This document shows, in pieces, positions 1-7,386 of a DNA stretch of 64,000 bases. The position numbers and the translations under genes were made by a program. The DNA lies in the NCBI RefSeq assembly GCF_008087625.1, contig NZ_CP042997.1:4650001-4714000 (forward strand), read 5' to 3'. The notes under the pieces were generated by a model. That model was not told the DNA's origin. It saw nothing but the letters and a program-made list of their open reading frames with translations, and searched no databases. Position 1 is the first letter of the stretch. Each line of letters begins with the position of its first letter. Source of the DNA: Aquisphaera giovannonii. Its GTDB lineage: Bacteria; Planctomycetota; Planctomycetia; Isosphaerales; Isosphaeraceae.

Positions 1-1
1 G

Positions 2-256
2 GACGTCCCGTACGAGCAGAAGTCCCACCCATTGGCCCCCGGCGACGTCGTGTTCCTGTACACCGACGGCGTGACCGAGGCGCGGGGCCCCGCCGGCATG
101 TTCGGCCGCGACCGGCTCCTCTCCCACCTCCAGGCCGGCCGCCGCGGCGACGACCTCCTCGACGGCCTCCTCGCCGACCTCGCCGCCTTCACCGGCTCCC
201 CGACGGGGCAGGACGACATCACCATGCTCTGCGTGGAGGTGGAGGGTAAAGGGTAG
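2..256 (+). CDS. SpoIIE/PP2C-type phosphatase, C-terminal end (partial)
   Basis: The reading frame is open from the first bases and stops at TAG 254-256, so only the last 84 residues are present. The segment APGDVVFLYTDGVTEA and the later GQDDIT are the two conserved C-terminal motifs of SpoIIE/RsbU-type PP2C phosphatases; the aspartates in YTDG and QDD are metal ligands in the family. Such proteins dephosphorylate anti-sigma-factor antagonists or act as outputs of response regulators. The N-terminal sensor or receiver part lies outside the window, so the exact class cannot be named. The family assignment is firm; the partner is unknown. Confidence 0.85.
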   Translation, partial: DVPYEQKSHPLAPGDVVFLYTDGVTEARGPAGMFGRDRLLSHLQAGRRGDDLLDGLLADLAAFTGSPTGQDDITMLCVEVEGKG

Positions 257-315
257 TCTGGCCTGAGGGCGGGCCTCGTCGCAGCCGCCTCCGCGCGGCG
301 ACATCGCCCGTTGTT

Positions 316-344
316 GGGTGCGTCAAGCGGGGCGCGGACGCACC
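316..344. repeat. repeat family C copy (GGTGCGTC...GACGCACC)
   Basis: Begins GGGTGCGTCAAGC and ends GGACGCACC, with the outer GGTGCGTC and GACGCACC able to pair. The same unit, followed by GGATCGGCTTG, recurs at 18389-18434, showing it is a dispersed element rather than chance sequence. Confidence 0.7.
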
Positions 345-381
345 GGATCGGCTTGAGCCGGGGACGGCGGGCCGCCGACTC

Positions 382-410
382 TTGTAGGGTGCGCCTTGAC
401 GCACCGGACC
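382..410. repeat. repeat family C copy, short form
   Basis: Reads TTGTAGGGTGCGCCTTGACGCACCGG. It keeps the TGTAGGGTGCG start and the TTGACGCACC end but lacks the middle of the longer copies. Confidence 0.6.
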
Positions 411-496
411 GCCGCGTCATGGGGACGATGCGGCGATGAGGGGGGACGTGCCCCGCCGTCCGAGACGGCCGGGGCCCTTCGCGGTGCCGGGCCGGT

Positions 497-535
497 CCGG
501 TGCGTCAAGACGCACCCTACAAGAGTCGGACCAGT
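497..535. repeat. repeat family C copy, inverted short form
   Basis: Reads CCGGTGCGTCAAGACGCACCC followed by TACAAGAGTC, the reverse-complement orientation of the copy at 382-410. Together the two could form a large cruciform or transcript hairpin. Confidence 0.6.
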
Positions 536-649
536 CCATCGCGGCTCAAAATGATGCCCATGCGTCGAGCGGAGCGCCGACGCGCCGGCCCGTCAACAGG
601 AGCGAACACCGAAGTCGCTGCAACAGGGACTCTGGCTCCGCCGGTCCCC

Positions 650-1177
650 TCACGGGAACGGCCGCGGGTACGGCACCGGCACCGGGAAGGTGTACGGCGG
701 CGGGCCGAGGTTCAGGGGCGTGTAGCCGCCGCCGAGCGGGGAGAGGCCGGGGAGGCGTGGTGCCGGGGCGAGCCCCCGCGACGCGGACGCGCCGGGGGTG
801 ATCATCGGCGGGGCGCCGATGAAGACGCCCTGGAGGGCGGCGGCGGCGAAGAGCTCGCGCTGGATCACGGCGCCGAGCTTGAGCTTCTCGGTCCGCCCCT
901 TCTCCCGCGAGAGGTCCACGGGGCGGACGCGGACCTCGTAATTCGGGAAGCGGGACTCCATGAGCGCCTCCCAGTCCCGCACGGCCTTGGTGTACTCGCC
1001 CCGGCGGAGGTCGTAGACCTGGTACTGGAAGGTGTCCAGCGGGCGGTCGCGGCGGTAGTAGACCACGACCTTGTAGGCGATCGCGGGGGCCGGCTTCGCG
1101 GCCGGCTGCGGCTGGGGTTGCGCCGGGGACTGGGCCGCGGCGATCGCGGTCGAGATCAGGACCAGGGGGATTCTCAT
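650..1177 (-). CDS. hypothetical secreted protein
   Basis: A 175-residue protein starting at ATG 1175-1177. The N-terminus MRIPLVLISTAIAAAQS looks like a signal peptide, followed by a Pro/Gln/Ala-rich linker (about 17-32). A charged central domain follows (about 33-115) with YKVVVYYRRDRP and a WEALMESRFPNYEVRVRPVD-like stretch. The tail is rich in Pro and Gly. I do not recognise a family. Its start is only about 37 bp beyond the stop of the SDR gene on the same strand (2066-1215), so the two may be co-transcribed. It is probably periplasmic. Confidence 0.6.
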   Translation of the reverse strand: MRIPLVLISTAIAAAQSPAQPQPQPAAKPAPAIAYKVVVYYRRDRPLDTFQYQVYDLRRGEYTKAVRDWEALMESRFPNYEVRVRPVDLSREKGRTEKLKLGAVIQRELFAAAALQGVFIGAPPMITPGASASRGLAPAPRLPGLSPLGGGYTPLNLGPPPYTFPVPVPYPRPFP

Positions 1178-1214
1178 CGTGATGCGCGGGCCGCCTCGCC
1201 GGCGTCCCGCCTCG

Positions 1215-2066
1215 TCATCGCCCGGCCCGGGCGCCCGCGCCCTGGAGGGCCGGCGCGTCGGGGAAGTGGCGGAAGAGCCAGCGGGTCAGGCCCCAGTCCA
1301 CGAACCGGGGGGCGAGCTTGCTGGTGAGGAGGAAGAGCTTCGCGTGGGGCGAGACGACGATCTCGCGGCGGCGGGCCTCGATGGCGCGGAGCGTGGCGCG
1401 GGCGACGGTGTCCGGGGACATCGTCCGGCGGTGCTTGACGGAGACGCGTGCGGTCTTCACGACGGCGTTGTCGTCGAACGGCGTGTCGGTGAAGCCGGGG
1501 TTCACCTGGAGGACGTGGATCCCGAACCGCCGCCACTCGATCCGGATCGACTCGGCGAAGCCGCTGACGGCGAACTTGCTGGCGCTGTACTCGGACCGGC
1601 CGGGCAGGCCGCGGCGGGCGTTCACCGAGCCCATCAGCACCATCACCGGGTCGCGGCCCTCCGCCAGGAGCGGCAGCGAGGCGCGGCAGGCCTCGATCGT
1701 CGCGAAGACGTTGACCTCGAAGACCCGGCGCAGGTCGGAGGGGTCGTGGGTGTCGAACTGGCCGGTGGCGCCCACGCCCGCGTTGTTGACCACGACGTCG
1801 AGCGCGCCGAGGCGGTCGCGGGCCTCGTCGAAGAGCCGCGTGCGGTCCTCCTCGACGGTCAGGTCGGCGGGGACGGTGATCATCCGGGCCGGGTCGGCCC
1901 CCTCGCGGGCCAGGCCGGCGGCCACGTCGTCCAGGCGGCCGGCGGATCGGCCGGTGAGGACCACGGTCGCCCCGGCGCGGACCAGGTGCTCGGCGATGGC
2001 CCGGCCCAGGCCGGACGACGCCCCCGTGACGAGCGCCCGGGTCTCATCCCATGCTCGGTATCCCAT
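1215..2066 (-). CDS. SDR family NAD(P)-dependent oxidoreductase
   Basis: A classical short-chain dehydrogenase/reductase of 283 residues. The Rossmann dinucleotide motif TGASSGLG is at residues 14-21, NNAG at 94-97, the catalytic Ser at 147 and YSASK (Tyr160, Lys164) in the expected order. The residue order suits the 'classical' SDRs acting on alcohols, ketones or fatty-acyl intermediates, but the sequence does not identify the substrate. The C-terminus (about 235-283) is longer than in minimal SDRs and contains a hydrophobic/aromatic stretch (FLLTSKLAPRFVDWGLTRWLF), which suggests membrane association. It lies upstream of the secreted unknown gene on the same strand. Confidence 0.9.
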   Translation of the reverse strand: MGYRAWDETRALVTGASSGLGRAIAEHLVRAGATVVLTGRSAGRLDDVAAGLAREGADPARMITVPADLTVEEDRTRLFDEARDRLGALDVVVNNAGVGATGQFDTHDPSDLRRVFEVNVFATIEACRASLPLLAEGRDPVMVLMGSVNARRGLPGRSEYSASKFAVSGFAESIRIEWRRFGIHVLQVNPGFTDTPFDDNAVVKTARVSVKHRRTMSPDTVARATLRAIEARRREIVVSPHAKLFLLTSKLAPRFVDWGLTRWLFRHFPDAPALQGAGARAGR

Positions 2067-2099
2067 GCCATCGATTATAACCCGCGAAACGGCCCGGCG

Positions 2100-2486
2100 T
2101 CATTTCTTGACGGTATTGCCGTCGAGCGTCCCGTCCACCTGGGTGATGGTGGGGGCCTCGTCGGGGTCGGTGGGCCGCCAGCCGAACTTGAAGCTCTTGC
2201 CCCTCGACGGCTCGCTGACCACGACGCGCGAGCTGCGCCCGTCGCCGATGGTGGAGGAGCGCATCGTGGAGCCCTCCGCGGGGACCTCGCAGACCGGGCC
2301 GGTGGCCACGGCGCTGGGGACGACCGCGGCGCCGGCGGCCGGCGGGCAGCCGTAGCCGGCCGGCGGCGGGGTGCCGTAGTAGTGGTAATGCTGGTGGCAT
2401 CCCCAACTGCAGACGCACAGCCCGACGGCCAGGACGATTCGACTCGCCTCGCGACCGAGCTGGCTGATCCGGTGGGTGTTCCGCAT
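2100..2486 (-). CDS. small putative lipoprotein
   Basis: The start is set at ATG 2484-2486 because GGAGG lies about 8 bases before it; the frame stays open further upstream but without such a site. The 128-residue product begins MRNTHRISQLGREASRIVLAVGL and has a lipobox-like end, CSWGC, at about residues 28-32, so the Cys would be lipidated. A His/Tyr-rich patch (HQHYHYYG) and a Pro/Gly segment follow. The remaining domain is polar, with GKSFKFGWRPTDPDEAP. The function is unknown; it is probably an envelope lipoprotein. Confidence 0.6.
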   Translation of the reverse strand: MRNTHRISQLGREASRIVLAVGLCVCSWGCHQHYHYYGTPPPAGYGCPPAAGAAVVPSAVATGPVCEVPAEGSTMRSSTIGDGRSSRVVVSEPSRGKSFKFGWRPTDPDEAPTITQVDGTLDGNTVKK

Positions 2487-2788
2487 GGCGAACCTCCGTG
2501 TCCTTGCCGGGCCTCCCGCGCCCGCCCGCGGGCCCCGCGGCGGCTCCGGGCGCGACGCACCATGACGGTGGAGGGGGCGTCGGAAAGGCAAGCCAGGGCC
2601 GCGATCCGTTCACGAGCGGACGGCCGGCCGGTCAGCCGAAGACGAGGGGCAGCGCGACGAGGTGACCGGGCCCCGAGGCTCCCCCTCGGCTCCCAGGCGA
2701 CGGGACTTTACAGAAAACCCCGGATCCGGCCAATGGCAATCCGGCCGGGATCCGGGGGGGAGACGGAGACCGGCCGTGACGGCGAGCT

Positions 2789-3448
2789 TCACGCGAGGGA
2801 TAGGGCGGCCCCCTCGCTCTTGACGAGGTATCGCGCGGTCGCGGTGATATGGCGGACGAGGTCGGGGGCGACCTCCCCGGGCACAAGGCCGTGGACGACC
2901 TGAGACCGGACCTTGTAGGACTCCCGCAGTTGCTCGAATTGCTCCCGGCTGAGGACGCCGTTGCTGTAGAGCGCTCTCATCATCTCGCTCGGCGTCGCCC
3001 GGCCGTGGACCTCCACATCCCCGCGCGGCCGTCGCATCGCCGCTTCCAGGCCGCTCCAGGCGATCACGCAGGCGAAGGGGGCGTGCCCCTTGTCGGCAAG
3101 CTCATCGGCCGTCCGAAGGATCTGGAACAACTGGTCGTCGGACGGCTCGGCGGCGTCCTGGGTCGCCTTCTCGATCTGGGTTTCGGATTCGAGCACGACG
3201 AGGTCAAGCTTCCAGCCCGGCTCGGAATGTACGATCTCCGCCAATCGGGTGATGTCCGCATCCCTGGCCAGATCCATCCTATTGAGCTTCACCTCGATAA
3301 CCACGCCCTCACTGCCGCGGGTCGCCATGATGTCGACCCGGAACCCGGCCAGGAAGGGGGGCAATTGCTCCGGGCGGGGGGCGACAACGACCTCATATCC
3401 CTCATCCCGATACCGCCGGGCGATCTTCGCAAGCGATTCCTGATCCAT
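2789..3448 (-). CDS. PD-(D/E)XK nuclease-like protein with C-terminal HEPN-like RxxxxH motif
   Basis: The start is taken at ATG 3446-3448, four bases after the stop of the upstream RusA-like gene, so translation is probably coupled. The product is 219 residues. Residues 5-100 look like a restriction-endonuclease fold: FRVDIMA (Asp39), then VVIEVKLN (Glu52, Lys54), the D...ExK signature, similar to the archaeal-Holliday-resolvase-like REase families. The C-terminal half (about 155-210) is helical and contains RSQVVHG (Arg181, His186), an Rx4H motif as in HEPN ribonucleases and DUF4145-like proteins. Base composition looks less GC-biased than the neighbours, hinting at transfer. The nuclease call is an inference from motifs; cleavage and target are unknown. 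Confidence 0.6.
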   Translation of the reverse strand: MDQESLAKIARRYRDEGYEVVVAPRPEQLPPFLAGFRVDIMATRGSEGVVIEVKLNRMDLARDADITRLAEIVHSEPGWKLDLVVLESETQIEKATQDAAEPSDDQLFQILRTADELADKGHAPFACVIAWSGLEAAMRRPRGDVEVHGRATPSEMMRALYSNGVLSREQFEQLRESYKVRSQVVHGLVPGEVAPDLVRHITATARYLVKSEGAALSLA

Positions 3449-3452
3449 GGGG

Positions 3453-3863
3453 TCACTGTGGGAGTTGGAGGAAATCGGGCAGGTCATCGATCCGGATGTA
3501 GAGGAATTCATCCCCCTTGCTGTAGGCCGCCAGGAGGATAGGCGAGGCCCTCCGAATTCTGATCGGGGCGTCGATGCTGATGTGGATCGTCTCCGAGTAA
3601 CAAATCTGGGAGTCGTCCTCGTAGATCAGGCCGTTCATGGCGTCCCGGATGGGCTTCACCATGTTGTCGTCGTCGAGCGAGGCATACTCGCCTTCGTGGA
3701 AGTTGAGGATCGTGCACTTGAGCCTGCCCTTGAGGGGCGCTTTCCCGGCCCAGCACCGGGCGGCTTCCGATCGGATCGCATCCCGCCACGCCCGCAGATT
3801 GGCCTTGTCTTTCGTCTGATTGGAGACGGGCGGCCCATCGACGGTGAATTCCAGGTGCGGCAT
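3453..3863 (-). CDS. RusA-family Holliday junction resolvase-like protein
   Basis: 136 residues, close to the 120-residue Escherichia coli RusA. The segment LDDDNMVKPIRDAMNG then YEDDSQI matches the RusA active-site block: Asp64, Asp66, Lys70 and Asp83/Asp84 occupy the places of the catalytic Asp70, Asp72, Lys76 and Asp91 of E. coli RusA. Family members cut four-way DNA junctions as dimers and are usually carried by phages or mobile islands. It is immediately upstream of, and coupled to, the PD-(D/E)XK gene. No phage structural genes are near, so this is not an obvious prophage remnant. Confidence 0.8.
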   Translation of the reverse strand: MPHLEFTVDGPPVSNQTKDKANLRAWRDAIRSEAARCWAGKAPLKGRLKCTILNFHEGEYASLDDDNMVKPIRDAMNGLIYEDDSQICYSETIHISIDAPIRIRRASPILLAAYSKGDEFLYIRIDDLPDFLQLPQ

Positions 3864-4068
3864 GCCGATGGGCTTCCGTCCGCTCCAGGCCTCGGCGACC
3901 GGGGCGCCTCGACGACGGACTTACACGAGGTCGGGGTTTCCAGCGATCCTATCACGAACCGGCGGTGGAGTCCTCCTCATCCTCCGGCCCTCCGACCCCT
4001 CTCCGGACGTGCCGGGGCGCCGACCGGTGGGCGCGGAGTGGCCGCCGGCCCATCGCCTCCGGCGCCCA

Positions 4069-5445
4069 TCACGCCCAGGCCGGCTTGCTGGCCGGGGACG
4101 GCTCTTCGTCGCCGGCGCGGGCACGCTCGACCTGGAGGACCAGCCAGGCGAAGCTGGCCGCGCCGACGCCCAGGGCGTAGAGGTCCATGTCCTGCTTCAG
4201 GAGCGTGTCGTACAGCCCGTGGAGGATCATCGGGACGGCCAGGATCTTCAGGACGGCCAGCGCCAGGGACGCGCCGTCCTGGCCGTGCCGGAGGCCGTCC
4301 CGCCCGCGCCACACGGCGATTCCGACGGAGGCCGTCCAGATCGCGTGCAGCGCGGCGCACGAGACGAACCGCACGACGTACATCTCGCCCGGCGAGATCC
4401 CGTTGTAATAGCGGGACGAGTACATGATGCCCTCGGCCACGCCGAAGCCCGCGCCCGAGGCGAGCCCCCAGAGCGCGGCGTTGCGCCAGCCCATACGGTC
4501 GTTGCCGCCGAAGTACTGCGAGAGGATCGGCAGCGCCTTGCAGAGCTCCTCGCAGAGGCCCACGCCGCAGGTGTAGCCGAGGAAGCTGAGCCAGAAGTTG
4601 GCCCCCGGGTCGCTCGCCGAGGCGTACGACCAGCCGATGAACTTGACGACGTAGAAGAGCAGCACGATGATGCCCCGGCCCCGGATCCAGACCCCCTGCG
4701 TGGCCGCCGCCGCGTACTGGAAGCCCAGCAGCAGCACGATGCCCACGGTCGCCGTGAACAGCCCCGCCAGCAGCAGGTGATGCGGCACCTTCCTCTCGCC
4801 CGGGAACAGGAGCAGGGCCAGGCCCAGGAAGCCCGCCGCCGCGACCGCGCCGTAGATCCAGTGGACGATCGTGGAATGGGGCAGGTGAGCGGAGGCGTCG
4901 AGCTTGCCGCCGGGGAAGGCCTCCAGGAGGTCGCCCAGGCCGACGCCCTCGCGAGCCTCGAGCGCGCCGAGCCGGGCCTTGGTCTCCGCGTCGGCGTGCT
5001 CCACCGCGGTCTCGAGGCGGGCCTCGAAATCCTTCGCCTCCGGCCTGAGGACCGAGATCCCCAGCGGGACGAGCGCCAGGATCAGGGCCAGGTAGAGGAA
5101 CTCCCGGGCCGAAGACCGTCCCTCGGCGGGCGATGCGGCGACGGCCGCCGCGGCCCTCCGGGGCGGCGCGGGGGCCGGCGAGGACGCGGATGGGGACGAG
5201 GGCGCCGACGTCGCGGACCCGGGGAGCTCACGCGAGAGGGCCGGGGCGGCGGGCCGGGCGGGGGCCTCGTCGTCCGCCCCCGAGGCGGCGTCCGCGAAGC
5301 CGATGACGTCGTCCTCGGCGGGCGACGGCCCGGGGTGCGGGACCGTGAGCGGCCGGCCGCAGTCCGGGCAGGGGGCCGTACGCCCCGCCATCTCGTCTCT
5401 GGCCTTGAGCTTCTTCCCGCACTCGCACTGCACCCGGATCGCCAT
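4069..5445 (-). CDS. PrsW-family intramembrane metalloprotease with N-terminal zinc ribbon
   Basis: The start is ATG 5443-5445, with GGAGGGG 6-8 bases before it. The product is 458 residues. Residues 7-29 form a zinc ribbon (Cys7, Cys9, Cys26, Cys29). A Pro/Ala/Ser linker follows to about 112, then a helix (115-133), an amphipathic segment, and a multi-helix membrane domain from about 190. The PrsW signatures are in order: CEELCK (Glu299, Glu300, Lys303), GFGVAEG (Glu338), His367 and HGLYD (His409). PrsW proteases perform site-1 cleavage of anti-sigma factors in Bacillus; whether this protein does so is unknown. The zinc ribbon on the cytoplasmic end is an accessory common in planctomycete membrane proteins. 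Confidence 0.85.
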   Translation of the reverse strand: MAIRVQCECGKKLKARDEMAGRTAPCPDCGRPLTVPHPGPSPAEDDVIGFADAASGADDEAPARPAAPALSRELPGSATSAPSSPSASSPAPAPPRRAAAAVAASPAEGRSSAREFLYLALILALVPLGISVLRPEAKDFEARLETAVEHADAETKARLGALEAREGVGLGDLLEAFPGGKLDASAHLPHSTIVHWIYGAVAAAGFLGLALLLFPGERKVPHHLLLAGLFTATVGIVLLLGFQYAAAATQGVWIRGRGIIVLLFYVVKFIGWSYASASDPGANFWLSFLGYTCGVGLCEELCKALPILSQYFGGNDRMGWRNAALWGLASGAGFGVAEGIMYSSRYYNGISPGEMYVVRFVSCAALHAIWTASVGIAVWRGRDGLRHGQDGASLALAVLKILAVPMILHGLYDTLLKQDMDLYALGVGAASFAWLVLQVERARAGDEEPSPASKPAWA

Positions 5446-5692
5446 GGGATGCCCCTCCGAGATCGAGACGACTTCGATGCCGCCGGGAGGATGGAGACGT
5501 GGAGGCCGCGCCGGTCCGCGGGGCGGCCCGTCGCGGCGAGGACGATCGCGGCGGAGCGCGCCCGTCGGGATCGAGCCGGGCCCGATCCCGCCGCGCACGT
5601 CGGCGATCGTCGATCATGCCGACGGATGACCAGACACACATCGGCATGCCGGGGGCGAAATCTTGACGGCCTCCATGGACGCAGCCACGTGC

Positions 5693-6898
5693 TCAGCGGA
5701 ACAACCGGGGCGCAAATTCGCTCAGGTACTTGCGCCAGTTGATCCAGGTGTGACCGCCGTCGTTGATCGTCAGCTCGTGCTTGACGTCGTGCCGGCTGAG
5801 GACCTCGTCGAGATTCTTCGTGCCGGCCAGGGCGAAGTCGCCGTCGCCGACGCGGATCGAGAGGAGCTTCACGGTGCCGTTGAACGCCTTCGCCTGGTCG
5901 AGGAACGCGGCGTTGCGCTTCTCCCACTCGTCGGGGTTGCCGCCAAACAGCCCGGCGCTCCAGATCCCGACGTAGGCGAAGCGGTCGGGGTTCGTCGTGA
6001 TCAGGCGGAGGGTCTGGCCGCCGCCCATGGAGAGCCCCGCGAGGGCCCGGTTCTCCACGCCCGGCAGGACGCGGTAATGGCCCTCGACGAACGGGGCGAC
6101 GTCCTTCAGGAGCTCGTCGGTGAACCGGTTCTGGATGGCCTCCATCGCGGCGCGGGCCTCCGGCGAGGGCGCGGTCCCGGGGGCGGTCCTCGGGAAGTTC
6201 GTCGGCCGGGGCAGGCTGCCGTTGGGCATGACCACGATCATCGGCCGGGCCTTGCCGGAGGCGATCAGGTTGTCCATGATGAACCCGGCGCGGCCGATGG
6301 TGCTCCAGCCCGAGTCGTCGTCCCCCGCGCCGTGGAGGAGGTAGAACACCGGGTACTTCTCGGTGCCCTGGTCGTAACCGGGCGGCGTGTAGACGTGCAG
6401 CCGGCGGGGCTCGCCGAGGGTCGCCGAGCGGTACCAGGCCTGGCGGACCTCGCCGTGGGGGACGTCCTTCGTGGCCTCGAATTCGCTCTCCTCGCCGGGG
6501 ACCAGCAGCATGCTGTCCACGTTCGCGATCCCCTGCTTGATCATCGCGTTCTTCGGGTCGACCGTGCGCACGCCGTCCACGTTGAACCCGTAGGTGTAGA
6601 AGTCCGGCCGGAGCGGGCCGGTCGTGAGCGACCAGACGCCCTGCTCGTCCTTGGTCATCTTGCCGCCCCCCTTGAAGTCGCCGTTGACGGAGACCTCGGA
6701 GGCCTTCGGCGCGTAGATCCGGAAGGTGACCTTGTGGTCCGGCGAGACCTCGACCGACTTCAGGGTGTCGTTGGGCGTGCGGGCCCTCTGGCCCTGCGGC
6801 TGGGCCTGCGCGGGGACCGTCGTGGCGACATTCGCCCCGATCGCCAGGGCGAAGAGGCCCGGCAGGAGGACGTGGCGGCGCGATCGCAGGACGCTCAT
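5693..6898 (-). CDS. secreted esterase of the enterochelin-esterase / CE1-like type
   Basis: 401 residues. The N-terminus [33 protein letters not shown] is a signal peptide with an Arg-rich start. Residues about 48-140 form an immunoglobulin-like N-terminal domain ([19 protein letters not shown]), as in CBM48/E-set modules. The alpha/beta-hydrolase domain follows: oxyanion region YLLHGAGDD (187-195), nucleophile GLSMGG (Ser290), probable acid near GDGDFA (about 352-357) and GGHTW (His383). Related proteins deacylate sugars, feruloyl esters or siderophores; the substrate is not evident. It is likely periplasmic or extracellular. Confidence 0.88.
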   Translation of the reverse strand: MSVLRSRRHVLLPGLFALAIGANVATTVPAQAQPQGQRARTPNDTLKSVEVSPDHKVTFRIYAPKASEVSVNGDFKGGGKMTKDEQGVWSLTTGPLRPDFYTYGFNVDGVRTVDPKNAMIKQGIANVDSMLLVPGEESEFEATKDVPHGEVRQAWYRSATLGEPRRLHVYTPPGYDQGTEKYPVFYLLHGAGDDDSGWSTIGRAGFIMDNLIASGKARPMIVVMPNGSLPRPTNFPRTAPGTAPSPEARAAMEAIQNRFTDELLKDVAPFVEGHYRVLPGVENRALAGLSMGGGQTLRLITTNPDRFAYVGIWSAGLFGGNPDEWEKRNAAFLDQAKAFNGTVKLLSIRVGDGDFALAGTKNLDEVLSRHDVKHELTINDGGHTWINWRKYLSEFAPRLFR

Positions 6899-7386
6899 GG
6901 TGCGTTCTCCATGGGGTACGGGAGATGCCGCCCGCCGGCCCGGCCGCGTGATCCCGGGCCGGCCGGCGAGCTCGGTACAGTGTAAAGCGTCAGGACGCTC
7001 GGATCCGTACCCCCGCGAGGGACGCGATTCGTCGGGCGGGCGAGACCGTCAACCTGCGACGGCCGGCGTTGGCACCGGCCGACCGGGATTGGCCGCAGCC
7101 TTCCGCGACCGACCGGACGGGTTCGGCGGCTCGCCCGGGAAGGGTTCGTGCCTCACCCTCGCGGCCCGGGCCGCTCGACTTGCCTTGCGGCCCGTCGCCA
7201 GCGATCGCCCCCTCTCCCTAACCCTCCCCCGCGGCGGGGGGAGGGGACCGGAGGGGATGCCTCGCGCGAAGGGCTGGTCGGCTAACATCCTGTCCTCGCT
7301 CCCTTCCGCCTCCGTGGTTTTTCACCTTCCCGTCTCCTCTTCCCCGCTTCTCCGTGCCCTCCGTGCCTCCGTGGTGAGTCCCTCTC
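6899..7386. other. intergenic region, no gene seen
   Basis: Between the SppA and esterase genes, both on the minus strand. It holds a GC-rich hairpin block around 7200-7250 (CCCTCTCCCTAACCCTCCCC with GGGGGGAGGGGA after it) and a copy of the TCCGTGCCTCCGTGGT repeat next to the sppA stop. Nothing looks coding. Confidence 0.5.
7347..7378. repeat. repeat family D copy (CTCCGTGCC...GTGGTTAGG type)
   Basis: Reads CGCTTCTCCGTGCCCTCCGT then GCCTCCGTGGTGAG. Near-identical copies are at 18579-18609 and 18796-18829. Internally it is a roughly 9-base tandem motif (CTCCGTGCC). Confidence 0.65.

Larger units (their letters stand above)
257..649. other. intergenic region rich in short palindromic repeats
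   Basis: No convincing gene is present. The stretch holds three copies of a dispersed repeat with ends TAGGGTGCGTC and GACGCACC (near 316-344, 382-410 and 497-535). The second and third copies are in opposite orientation. Open frames here have no ribosome-binding site or recognisable product. Confidence 0.6.

Noticed and set aside
257-649. Overlapping short open frames on both strands
   Set aside because: They run through dispersed repeats, have no ribosome sites and encode Arg/Pro-rich text.
2610-2788. A short minus-strand open frame after the PD-(D/E)XK gene
   Set aside because: No start context and no recognisable sequence; it lies between genes in low-complexity GC-rich DNA.
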